Source: Desulfobacterales bacterium (GTDB lineage Bacteria; Desulfobacterota; Desulfobacteria; Desulfobacterales; Desulfobacteraceae). Taken from it: a stretch of 16,098 nucleotides of DNA. Under the pieces are notes generated by a model. It saw only the letters and a list, made by a program, of their open reading frames with translations. It did not search any database and was not told the DNA's origin. A program made the position numbers and the translations under genes. Shown one piece after another: positions 7,353 through 13,770 of this stretch; within the stretch, counting starts at the first letter, position 1, and each line of letters starts with the position of its first letter. The stretch spans positions 1 to 16,098 of the forward strand of contig JAKSAU010000833.1 in the NCBI GenBank assembly GCA_022361535.1, in the 5' to 3' direction.

Positions 7353-7895
7353 GTTAACAAAGAGGGAATTTAACTTACGGCCAGAAGGGAGAGCTGGAAC
7401 ACCGACCGGGATCGACTTCGACGAACGAACGTTAACGCAACACTTTAAAGACGGTTCCGGGTCATTCTCTACCAAACGCATTGGTTCATCCGAGTAGAGT
7501 GTTATCAGCGCAAAGCTGTTTTTAGTCAGGCCGGTGATGCTTTTAAAACAATCTATACCCAGGGCGCTTACTTTCCAGGTGGACGAGTTGATTAGTTAAA
7601 TTGCCATTTGAGTAGTCTGTATAACCGCCTCAGACTCTCAGTATAATCAAGTCGACCAGTTAAAAAAAATCATTCTGGTGCAGACTGATAATAGGAGCAG
7701 GGCAGACCGCATTGGCTTCGACCAAAACACGACTGCCTAAAGCAGAATGAGGGCATAGCCCAGGCAGGGGGTATAATTATTTATAAACCATATTTCATAA
7801 TGATCCCTGTGTAATATATGCTATACAGAATAAATATAATAAAATTGACACATATAAGCACCATTATCCAAAAAGAATAAGGGCCATTACTCAAC
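7353..7895. other. Non-coding stretch before the nuclease-like gene, with a compact two-stem hairpin
   Basis: No convincing gene. A frame open to 7497 (ending DGSGSFSTKRIGSSE) has no recognisable start or family. At 7733-7767 CTGCCT and AGGCAG enclose GGGC-ATA-GCCC (7751-7761), a stacked double hairpin that could be a replication or RNA signal. An AT-rich block (7776-7850) with TATAAT at 7835-7840 probably holds the promoter of the next gene. Confidence 0.45.
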
Positions 7896-8753
7896 ATGGA
7901 TGACGTATTGATAAGAAAAATCAAAAAAGATATTCAAAAATCTGGATTCGCATCAGAACTAAATGTTAGAAAAATTCTCTATGATCACGGTTGGTCCTTA
8001 TCTGGGGGGTCTGCGTATTTCGATAAAGATGAGAACAAATCGCGGGAGATTGATATTATTTCCCACAGATCAAGTTTTATTAAGCACAAAAGAAACTATC
8101 TGGTAAGAAATTTTTGGTACTTATTTGTTGAAGTAAAAAAAACCGAGAAACCATGGATTGTTTTTAAAAAATCTGTAGAAGAGCCTTTTGATTCCTGTGC
8201 TTGGAATAACCTAATAAACTCTATAAACTTACCATGCAAACCAAGGTTTTTGTCTAAGTCACTTCGTAAGCATTCTTTATTGAAAGCCAATGGGTGGGAA
8301 GGTACGGGAATACATGAGGCATTTAAAAATCCAAGCCAACCATCTCAATGGTATAAAGCTTTTTTAAGCGCCTGCAAAGCTGCGGAAGCATATAAGGAAC
8401 AATACGGCAGTGATGGTAATAAAGTATCCGACGATATTATCGAAGATTCATCAGAAATTTCTTTTCACCAACCCATCGTAGTACTAGACGGAGTTTTAGC
8501 CTCAGCAGAACTAGACGAGAACAATCAAATATCCATTGAAGAGGTGAAGTCGGCAGCTTTTAAGTTTCAATATAAAACTCTAAATTATAAACAAAGAAGC
8601 TACAGAGTAGATTTAGTAACTGTTGATGGATTAATCGATTATATTGAACTAATAAAAAAGAGGCAGAGTAATTTTACTAAAGAATTATTGAATCAAATAA
8701 ACAAGGAATTTGATCTTTCACTAAATTCAAATGCTATGCTCTTCTCAGATTGA
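7896..8753 (+). CDS. PD-(D/E)xK nuclease-like protein; probable defence cargo
   Basis: 285 residues. The N-terminal 90 residues carry a restriction-endonuclease-like core: Glu21 in a first helix (FASELNVRKILYDHGW), Asp53 in REIDII, and Glu79-x-Lys81 in YLFVEVKKTEKPWIVF. The spacing of helix, D and ExK fits the PD-(D/E)xK superfamily. The C-terminal 120 residues (IVVLDGVLASAELDE, then KQRSYRVDLVTVDGLIDYIE) look like an appended alpha/beta domain. There is no methylase or partner gene, so it is not a standard restriction system. ATG at 7896 with AAGGG at 7879-7883, a somewhat long spacing. The gene converges on the leftward small genes at 8829-9332. Nuclease fold is likely; target unknown. Confidence 0.6.
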   Translation: MDDVLIRKIKKDIQKSGFASELNVRKILYDHGWSLSGGSAYFDKDENKSREIDIISHRSSFIKHKRNYLVRNFWYLFVEVKKTEKPWIVFKKSVEEPFDSCAWNNLINSINLPCKPRFLSKSLRKHSLLKANGWEGTGIHEAFKNPSQPSQWYKAFLSACKAAEAYKEQYGSDGNKVSDDIIEDSSEISFHQPIVVLDGVLASAELDENNQISIEEVKSAAFKFQYKTLNYKQRSYRVDLVTVDGLIDYIELIKKRQSNFTKELLNQINKEFDLSLNSNAMLFSD

Positions 8754-8783
8754 ATTATAAGATGATTGAACTCACTCGGTAGC

Positions 8784-8815
8784 CATTACCGGGGATATTC
8801 CTACTCCCGGTAATG
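8784..8815. repeat. Perfect 10-bp inverted repeat sharing 15 bp with the att core
   Basis: CATTACCGGG (8784-8793) and CCCGGTAATG (8806-8815) are perfect inverted arms around 12 bp, with partial extension outward. The reverse complement of 8802-8816 is TCATTACCGGGAGTA, identical to core positions 4140-4154 and 10830-10844. It sits between convergent genes but has no T tract, so it is not a typical terminator. It may be a secondary integrase site, the double-strand origin nicked by Rep, or a relic of an earlier att site. Confidence 0.7.
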
Positions 8816-8828
8816 ACTACTGTGTATT

Positions 8829-9056
8829 TCAAGCCTTTTTACCTGGGCCTGGTTTCGGATCAAAATGATATTCTGGAAGATTTGGGCACATCGTCCGGAG
8901 GTAATCGCAAATGATATACCGAACCACTTCTGCAGTCGAAGCCTTGTTCTGGGCTACAAGGATACGGATCAGATCAAAATAAGGCTTAGGAAGAGAAGCT
9001 GTTACTTGAGTGAATAAATCACCTTTAGGTTTAAAATCCAGAGTGGTCTTTTTCAT
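8829..9056 (-). CDS. Small hypothetical, possibly ribbon-helix-helix, protein of the rep operon
   Basis: 75 residues; the family is not recognised. The middle (VTASLPKPYFDLIRILVAQN, then KASTAEVVRYIICDYLR) fits strand-helix-helix as in CopG-type regulators: TQVTASLP strand, PYFDLIRILVAQN helix, STAEVVRYIICDYL helix. Start ATG at 9056 with AAAGGGA upstream; 12 bp after the preceding gene (9069-9332). Being last in the leftward group after the replication gene suggests copy-number control or partition, as CopG does in small rolling-circle plasmids. That role is inference. Confidence 0.55.
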   Translation of the reverse strand: MKKTTLDFKPKGDLFTQVTASLPKPYFDLIRILVAQNKASTAEVVRYIICDYLRTMCPNLPEYHFDPKPGPGKKA

Positions 9057-9068
9057 AGTGGTCCCTTT

Positions 9069-9332
9069 CTATTTTAGGTCATCAAGAAAAGCTTTTATAG
9101 TGTTTGCGTTGGAGTGGATTTCATCGCAGGTAGCTTCAAGAAGATCCGCAAAAGAATGATTGTGAGGATCATATAGTCTGCCTTCTTCCGGTAGTTCCCT
9201 CATGATGTATGCAAAAAATCCAACACGTTCAGCTAAAGCCTGTATTTCATCCACGTAATCACCGACAATACTGTTAAGTAGTTTGGGATCAGATCCATTT
9301 GCTTTTGTTTGTTTTTTGGTAGATACTTTCAT
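9069..9332 (-). CDS. Small hypothetical protein between rep and the CopG-like gene
   Basis: 87 residues with a Lys/Thr-rich N-terminus (KVSTKKQTKANG), then two predicted helices (LNSIVGDYVDEIQALAERVG; DLLEATCDEIHSNANTIKAF). No known motif. A strong GGAGGAG ribosome site 9 bases before the ATG and tight spacing to the next gene support that it is real. It starts 78 bp after the end of the replication gene, on the same strand. The function is unknown; acidic helical proteins of this size in such elements are often copy-control or mobilisation accessories. Confidence 0.6.
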   Translation of the reverse strand: MKVSTKKQTKANGSDPKLLNSIVGDYVDEIQALAERVGFFAYIMRELPEEGRLYDPHNHSFADLLEATCDEIHSNANTIKAFLDDLK

Positions 9333-9368
9333 AGTACTAACTCCTCCTCGATAGGGGTTGGTATTAGA

Positions 9369-9400
9369 GCTGGCAGCGGAACGGCCATTCTGCTGTCAGC
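9369..9400. promoter_or_regulatory. 9-bp hairpin between rep and the small genes
   Basis: GCTGGCAGC (9369-9377) pairs fully (one G-U) with GCTGTCAGC (9392-9400) around a 14-base loop. On the plus strand it is followed by a T-rich tail; on the coding (minus) strand it is not. It could be an mRNA processing site, a single-strand origin, or a weak plus-strand terminator. Confidence 0.4.
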
Positions 9401-9409
9401 TTGTTTCTT

Positions 9410-10549
9410 TTAAGCGGCCTTATCAGCCTGGTATGCTTGAATCAGTTTGTCCAACTCATCCATAAATTCGAACTCATTCATGTGTTCAGTGATCGCCAGC
9501 ACTTCTCCTTTGATTTCCAGGGCATTGATATCAGTCCACTGGTCATTGGTGATGAATGCGTAATGATTGCCGGTGCTGTTTTCTTTCAAAAGTTCGTCAT
9601 CGGTCTTGTTAACAATTCCCAGGAACTTTGAAAGGCCGGGGGTGGGGAAAAACTGTTTTTTGCCTTTCATGGTTTGTGCGTATTCCCAAAATTTAGCCGA
9701 ATAAAGGCGGGAATGGGGATCACCCTGACGGATAGCTTCGAGCATACCAAAAGGTGTTATATTGCCGTTTTTTCCGAATTTAACGATACCTTTTGTTGCT
9801 TCTTTGGCTAAGCTCCAGTTTTCACCTTCAACCGTAGTGATATATTTTGAGATACGATCAAAGCCATCATCAGAGTTGATTTGATCAATTCTTACGGATC
9901 TGGAACAAAAAGCATCAAAATTATCTATATCTCCACCGGCCTTCAAAAAGGCAACCGCCCAGGCCACGGATAAAGCATGACGCCATTTTTTGAGTTGGGA
10001 GGTATTTGCACGGATCATGAAATGAAGATCATGCCGGTGAGGGTGCCAACCATTTCTTTGACCAAAAGTATTTTCCCTGCCTGTGTATGCCCCTACAGAA
10101 CACATTTCTTCCATGATAGTTCGATAAACCGAATATAGACCCCTTTGGGGCTGTTGTTTCATGATCCGCATAGCCCTGTCTTGAACGTGGAGGACTTCGG
10201 ATAAAGGCTGTCTGATCTTGTGAGGCGTTGTCCAGGTGATCATTGCAACTGAGTTTTGGCAATCTCGGTTTCTCCAAATATCGCAGGACTCCTGGACCTG
10301 CTGGCAGCGGCGTTCAGAAATGATGGAAGCACAAACTTGACACGACCATACAGAACCGCACGTCTGCAAATCACCGTAGTGGGCTTTTTTTGCTCCCTCT
10401 TTTTTTCGTAGTGACACACTGGTTGATCGTTTTGATTTTAGCCGATGGCAATTTTCAACACGATCAGGGAAAGAGTTTTTGGGACGGTTTCGAAGGTGGA
10501 TAAGTTGGGAAACTCTTTGATTTTTAAAACGATTGATGATAGTGTTCAT
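9410..10549 (-). CDS. rep: Rolling-circle (HUH) replication initiator protein
   Basis: 379 residues. An N-terminal zinc-type cluster, Cys64, Cys70, Cys73 in CGSVWSCQVCASIISERR, is followed by the metal-binding HUH motif His169-Pro-His171-Arg-His173 (GWHPHRHDLHFMI) and the candidate nicking Tyr236 with Lys235 (DRISKYITT). This order matches the Rep proteins of small plasmids (Rep_1-like). It should nick a double-strand origin on the circular element. The start is well supported by AAGGAGTT at 10559-10566. The leader carries a strong attenuator-like hairpin. No origin could be fixed; the inverted repeat at 8784-8815 and the structured region at 7733-7767 are candidates. Confidence 0.88.
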   Translation of the reverse strand: MNTIINRFKNQRVSQLIHLRNRPKNSFPDRVENCHRLKSKRSTSVSLRKKEGAKKAHYGDLQTCGSVWSCQVCASIISERRCQQVQESCDIWRNRDCQNSVAMITWTTPHKIRQPLSEVLHVQDRAMRIMKQQPQRGLYSVYRTIMEEMCSVGAYTGRENTFGQRNGWHPHRHDLHFMIRANTSQLKKWRHALSVAWAVAFLKAGGDIDNFDAFCSRSVRIDQINSDDGFDRISKYITTVEGENWSLAKEATKGIVKFGKNGNITPFGMLEAIRQGDPHSRLYSAKFWEYAQTMKGKKQFFPTPGLSKFLGIVNKTDDELLKENSTGNHYAFITNDQWTDINALEIKGEVLAITEHMNEFEFMDELDKLIQAYQADKAA

Positions 10550-10586
10550 ATAAATCGGAACTCCTTACACGGGGAACTGACGAATC

Positions 10587-10625
10587 AAAAAAGGGAGCTG
10601 GCCGCCAAACCGCGTTCCCTTTTTT
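10587..10625. terminator. Bidirectional terminator / rep leader attenuator
   Basis: AAAAAAGGGA (10587-10596) and TCCCTTTTTT (10616-10625) pair perfectly, giving a stem with a T tract on both strands. For leftward transcripts it lies about 20 bp before the rep ribosome site, a position typical of transcriptional attenuation in rolling-circle plasmids. For rightward transcripts it insulates the selenoprotein gene, whose promoter must then lie at 10626-10735. Confidence 0.65.
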
Positions 10626-10674
10626 TATTTTTGTACTGTTCATCTTTTTCCCTGTGATTATGTTAGTAAAATGG

Positions 10675-10725
10675 TTGGTAACATTGTTACCAATCCGGTA
10701 AAAATTCAGGTAAAAACTGGTAAAT
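10675..10725 (+). promoter_or_regulatory. Element-supplied promoter/leader of the selenoprotein gene: palindrome plus phased repeats
   Basis: TTGGTAACATTGTTACCAA (10675-10693) has 8-bp arms around ATT. Three GGTAAA-type repeats follow, with GGT at 10697, 10709 and 10719. Upstream, GATTAT and TAAAAT (10667-10672) align with the native promoter at 3976-3985. The bases differ from the native palindrome but the symmetry is kept. The arms also contain two TGTTACCA octamers shared with the left end. Confidence 0.55.
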
Positions 10726-10735
10726 TGGAGTTAAA

Positions 10736-11407
10736 ATGGACAATTTAGAAAACACTGAAAATAAAGGCTCAGAACCCCGTAAACACGTACTTGAGATCTT
10801 TTCAGACTACGTTTGACCCTGGTGCTACTTCATTACCGGGAGTATTGAACGATTAGAAAAAAAATATAATGTTGCCGTCCGTTGGCGGGCCTTCCCTCTT
10901 CATCCCGATACCCCTGAACAAGGTCTGAGTATGGATGACCTGTTCAAAAAAAAGGGATTGCCCATTGATGTGGATAAAGCCATGACAGAACTCCAGGCGG
11001 TGGCTGCACGTTTTGATCTGGAAATGGGTAAGCGGACAATGACCTATAACAGCCGAATGGCTCAGGAGCTTGGGCTGTGGGCGGAATCCTGCGGCAAAGG
11101 CCACGAATTTCATAATGAGGCATTCAGGGCTTATTTTGCCCGAGGGGACAATATTGCCGACCATTCCGTTTTATTGGATATGGCAGCAACTGTGGGGCTC
11201 GATAGGCAAGATGCCAAAAAAGTCCTTGAAGAGAGAACTTTTGCACAAGCTGTAGACAAGGATTGGGAGTTGTCCAGGGCCAAAGGAGTGACAGCGGCAC
11301 CAACCTTTTTCATGGGCCTTGACCGGCTGGTTGGCGCTCAACCCTACGAAGTTCTGGAGAAAATGGTGCAAAAATATACAACACCTTCCAATACCGGGCA
11401 AAACTAG
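10736..11407 (+). CDS. DsbA-family (FrnE-like) thiol oxidoreductase, selenoprotein with U-P-W-C active site
   Basis: Reading from ATG 10736 (ribosome site TTGGAG at 10725-10730) gives 223 residues with one in-frame TGA at codon 27 (10814-10816). It falls exactly where FrnE/DsbA relatives have the first Cys of CPWC: FSDYV-Sec27-PWC30-YFITGSIERL. The rest is a full thioredoxin-fold protein with helical insert (AFPLHPDTPEQG, AAPTFFMGLDRLVGAQPYEV), including cis-Pro189. No signal peptide, so cytoplasmic. If TGA meant stop, the next ATG (10931) would give a protein without its active site. The first 26 codons lie inside the mobile element; the remainder is host DNA. Likely a redox or detoxification enzyme; substrate unknown. 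Confidence 0.88.
10814..10846 (+). promoter_or_regulatory. Sec UGA codon with candidate SECIS; also attR core
   Basis: The segment is identical to 4124-4156. After UGA, UACUUC (10826-10831) can pair with GGAGUA (10839-10844), with either a U-G pair or a bulged U, leaving a loop about 15 bases from the UGA, the spacing expected of bacterial SECIS hairpins. An alternative hairpin pairs CCC-U-GGU (10817-10823) with ACCGGG (10835-10840), also with a bulged U, but its loop is nearer to the UGA than usual. Which forms is not settled by eye. Confidence 0.6.
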
Positions 11408-11414
11408 TCTTTGG

Positions 11415-11431
11415 CAGGAAGATTTTTCCTG
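11415..11431 (+). terminator. Probable terminator of the selenoprotein gene
   Basis: CAGGAA (11415-11420) and TTCCTG (11426-11431) form a short hairpin 8 bases after the stop codon, followed by a T-rich stretch (11434-11451). The stem is short, so termination may be weak. Confidence 0.4.
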
Positions 11432-11613
11432 GATTTATTTCTTAAATTTTTATGAAAAAAATGAATGTTTTATGAATTCAAATGGATAGCTTTATAGGTA
11501 CAAGTTTTGCTTAAAATATAAATGGCCCGGCAGCATCGGAGGTTGCCGGTATACTGAATTTCGGCCCTGATTCATGAGGATGAAGCAGCCGGCACTATGA
11601 AAAGGGGGCGAAA

Positions 11614-12720
11614 TTGAAGATTGAATCTTTCGATTTAGACCTTAGCTCAACAAGAACCTATACGGAAAGTTATTCCAGTGAATTCACACGGGAACTTTCA
11701 TTTGTGGACCTTATGGACACCCGATTGGGTGAGACTGATAACCGGACGCGCCAGATAACAGAGTCCCATTCTATTTCATCTGATGATTCCGGTGCCCAGG
11801 AGGTGTCCTTTAATGTATCAAGACGGTTCGAACGAACAAGTGAGTGGTTTTATTCCGTATCGGTTGAGGATCAGGAGTTGGTATCTCTTTCTGACCGGTT
11901 CTTGTTTGAACTGGAAAAAATGCGGCAAATCGCCTCAAAGCTTATGGAAGCGCTTGAGTCAATGATGGTTGACGGCTGTCAGTGTTATCTGGATAAGTTT
12001 AACCAGGTGTACGCCATGTCACTTGAAAGAACCGATACCACTCAATACTTGTCCTGGAACTATAGCCAGACCCATACAGAAACCTACGAAGAATCCGAAT
12101 CAACCCATGTTTTTGCTGACGGTATTGTCAGGACAGCAGACAACCGGGAAATTGATTTTAATTTCCAATTTCAGATGGATCGTACGTTTCTCAGGGAGGA
12201 TGCGTTTACCTGGACAGAGTCTGGAGTGGCCCTCATAGATCCATTGATTATCCGGACAGATATGACAGCACCGCTTTTATCCGGCACAGAATTTTCCTTT
12301 GATCTTGATCTTGACGGGGATTTGGAAGATATGCCGGCACCCGGTCCCGGCATGGGGTTCCTTGCTCTTGACCTAAATGAGGACGGGATTATCAATGACG
12401 GATCTGAATTGTTCGGCCCTTCTACCGGCAGTGGGTTTGGTGAGTTAGCTGAATATGATCTGGATGGAAACAACTGGATAGATGAAAATGATGCGGTATT
12501 TGACCAACTTACCCTATGGCAAAGTGCTGAATCCGGTGGCATGACACTGACCCGGCTCCAGGATACCGGCATTGGGGCTATTTATCTTGCCGGTGTGGAA
12601 TCTTCCTTTGATCTGACAGATAATGAAAATGATACTTGGGCAAGAATCTCTAAAACATCTGTGGCACTCACGGAAGATGGCGATGTGCTTCCTGTTCAGG
12701 AATTGAACTACAACGTATAA
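11614..12720 (+). CDS. EF-hand/dockerin-type calcium-binding repeat protein
   Basis: 368 residues from a TTG start at 11614, supported by AAAGGGGGCG at 11601-11610. There is no signal peptide. The N-terminal half is Ser/Thr/Glu-rich with two similar stretches (STRTYTESYSSEF, SQTHTETYEESES) and a helical segment near 95-120. The second half carries two EF-hand-like loops, from Asp253 (DLNEDGIINDGSELFG) and Asp282 (DLDGNNWIDENDAVFDQLTLW). This is the signature of C-terminal segments of VCBS/RTX-associated calcium-binding proteins. Its role is unknown; such proteins often occur alone near secreted repeat proteins. A single-gene unit, with an inverted repeat after its stop. Confidence 0.7.
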   Translation: MKIESFDLDLSSTRTYTESYSSEFTRELSFVDLMDTRLGETDNRTRQITESHSISSDDSGAQEVSFNVSRRFERTSEWFYSVSVEDQELVSLSDRFLFELEKMRQIASKLMEALESMMVDGCQCYLDKFNQVYAMSLERTDTTQYLSWNYSQTHTETYEESESTHVFADGIVRTADNREIDFNFQFQMDRTFLREDAFTWTESGVALIDPLIIRTDMTAPLLSGTEFSFDLDLDGDLEDMPAPGPGMGFLALDLNEDGIINDGSELFGPSTGSGFGELAEYDLDGNNWIDENDAVFDQLTLWQSAESGGMTLTRLQDTGIGAIYLAGVESSFDLTDNENDTWARISKTSVALTEDGDVLPVQELNYNV

Positions 12721-12727
12721 ACCCTAC

Positions 12728-12776
12728 GGCATCGGCAGGCTATATATGCGTTATGTATCTGTTTTCTGCCGGTGCC
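12728..12776. terminator. 11-bp inverted repeat after the EF-hand gene
   Basis: GGCATCGGCAG (12728-12738) pairs over its full length (one G-U) with CTGCCGGTGCC (12766-12776). The loop is 27 bases and no T tract follows directly. It lies between convergent genes, so it is probably a transcript end or mRNA-stabilising hairpin. Confidence 0.45.
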
Positions 12777-12844
12777 GGACTCTCACTTCGGCTTTTCGTT
12801 TCGTCCCCAAAGGCTAAATGAATCGAACCTCCATTTTGATGCGT

Positions 12845-13324
12845 CTATTTACACCAGGTTCTTTTAAATAACAAAAAGCGATCTGATTTATCTACGATTT
12901 TAAATCCCAGCTTTTTGTAGAATTTTGGTGTCCTGGTATTCCAGGTAGGCACCTTTAGAGTCCAGACTTTAATATCTGGAAAGTTTTCAAATAGAAAGAG
13001 GAATGCTTGTAATCCAATACCCTTTCGATGAAACTCAGGATCGAGAAATACGCGATATAGATAAGCGTTTTCCAAGTTCTCTTGATTAAACCAAAATCCT
13101 CCAACAATTTTTTTATCAACCTTGATTGTGAAAAACTTTGTTGATTCTTGGATCATTTGTTCATGAAATGCAATTGAATCATATCCCGGGGGCCCGCCTT
13201 TTGAGTTTCTTCCTGCAACCGTATCGTCTGTATGAAATGCCTCAATTGAAATTAGCGTGAGCTTTGGGGCGTCTTTGAGGTCTGCTATCTCAAAATGGGG
13301 TTTCATAGATTCAGATTTGATCAT
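12845..13324 (-). CDS. GNAT-family N-acetyltransferase
   Basis: 159 residues. Residues about 88-112 hold the acetyl-CoA binding motif A (YRVFLDPEFHRKGIGLQAF, with the R-x-x-G-x-G/A-like turn RKGIG), and TPKFYKKLGFKIV near 132-144 is motif B. The N-terminal part (FEIADLKDAPKLTLISIEAF) is the usual first strand and helix. The length fits a single-domain GNAT. It overlaps the upstream CsaA-like gene by 4 bp (ATGA), so translation is coupled. The substrate cannot be told from sequence; candidates are a small amine or a protein N-terminus. Confidence 0.85.
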   Translation of the reverse strand: MIKSESMKPHFEIADLKDAPKLTLISIEAFHTDDTVAGRNSKGGPPGYDSIAFHEQMIQESTKFFTIKVDKKIVGGFWFNQENLENAYLYRVFLDPEFHRKGIGLQAFLFLFENFPDIKVWTLKVPTWNTRTPKFYKKLGFKIVDKSDRFLLFKRTWCK

Positions 13325-13674
13325 CCTGCTCTTGAACCATTTGGTACTTGGGACTCGGGCATTGCAAGGCAGGGTGTTATTTTATCGGCATAGCCAATAT
13401 CAAACAGCATTCCTTGAGAAAGTTCACCTGCCATTTTTCTCTCAGGTAAATTGACCACAAACAATGCTTGCTTTCCTTCAATTTCTTTGGGATTTTCTCT
13501 TTCTTGCCTTATACCGGCAAGAATCGAACGAATGTGATCTCCAAAATCAACTTCCAACTTCATCAATTTGTTTGATTTTTTAACTTCAGAAACCGATACA
13601 ATGGTTCCTACTCTAATATCTAATTTTTGAAAATCATCGAATGAAATCGTCTCTTTTATTGGCGCTGGCGTCAT
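13321..13674 (-). CDS. CsaA-like tRNA-binding (EMAPII/OB-fold) protein
   Basis: 117 residues. FDDFQKLDIRVGTIVSVSEV is the start of the tRNA-binding OB fold shared by CsaA and the C-terminus of methionyl-tRNA synthetase; LEVDFGDHIRSILAGIRQ and GKQALFVVNLPERKMAGELS, then QGMLF, are its next conserved blocks. The length (about 110) matches stand-alone CsaA/YgjH proteins, which bind tRNA as dimers and have been described as chaperone-like. First gene of a two-gene leftward unit with the GNAT gene. The end (ESQVPNGSRAG) is slightly unusual because of the overlap with the next gene. Confidence 0.85.
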   Translation of the reverse strand: MTPAPIKETISFDDFQKLDIRVGTIVSVSEVKKSNKLMKLEVDFGDHIRSILAGIRQERENPKEIEGKQALFVVNLPERKMAGELSQGMLFDIGYADKITPCLAMPESQVPNGSRAG

Positions 13675-13770
13675 AGCTGCCTCTTTGATTTTGCATATTC
13701 ATGAAGCCATACTGCAAATACTTCTTGTGGCCTGTTTTTTTCTTAGCGCTTTAGCTCATATCTATGCTGT

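Larger units (their letters stand above)
4124..10846. mobile_element. Integrated hybrid rolling-circle plasmid / integrative element inserted at a selenocysteine codon
   Basis: A perfect 33-bp direct repeat (4124-4156 and 10814-10846) bounds about 6.7 kb. A tyrosine recombinase gene ends 9 bp from the left repeat. Inside are an AlpA/Xis-like gene, a ribbon-helix-helix-like gene, a HUH replication gene and two cargo genes resembling phage-defence families. The flanking selenoprotein gene is split on the left and rebuilt on the right, the usual footprint of site-specific integration with gene restoration. Tyrosine integrase plus rolling-circle Rep resembles the general plan of small actinobacterial-type integrative elements, but there are no visible transfer genes. 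It may be mobilised by others, or spread by excision and replication only. Confidence 0.9.

Noticed and set aside
7154..7497. Two overlapping short frames in the GC-rich segment as genes
   Set aside because: Low-complexity Pro/Gly/Arg/Ser composition, no ribosome site, no recognisable family, and a terminator running through them.
7353..7895. CRISPR or type III toxin-antitoxin RNA repeats near the cargo genes
   Set aside because: No regularly spaced direct repeats are present.
9369..9400. Hairpin as terminator of rep
   Set aside because: On the rep (minus) strand no T tract follows; only the plus strand has a T-rich tail, so it was listed as regulatory.
10445..10657. Plus-strand frame over the rep start
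   Set aside because: It is antisense to the well-supported rep gene and crosses the terminator hairpin.
10814..10816. TGA as a nonsense mutation, with the real gene starting at ATG 10931
   Set aside because: The TGA replaces precisely the first redox Cys, the upstream frame is a good FrnE-type N-terminus with start and ribosome site, and the same TGA is kept in the left remnant.
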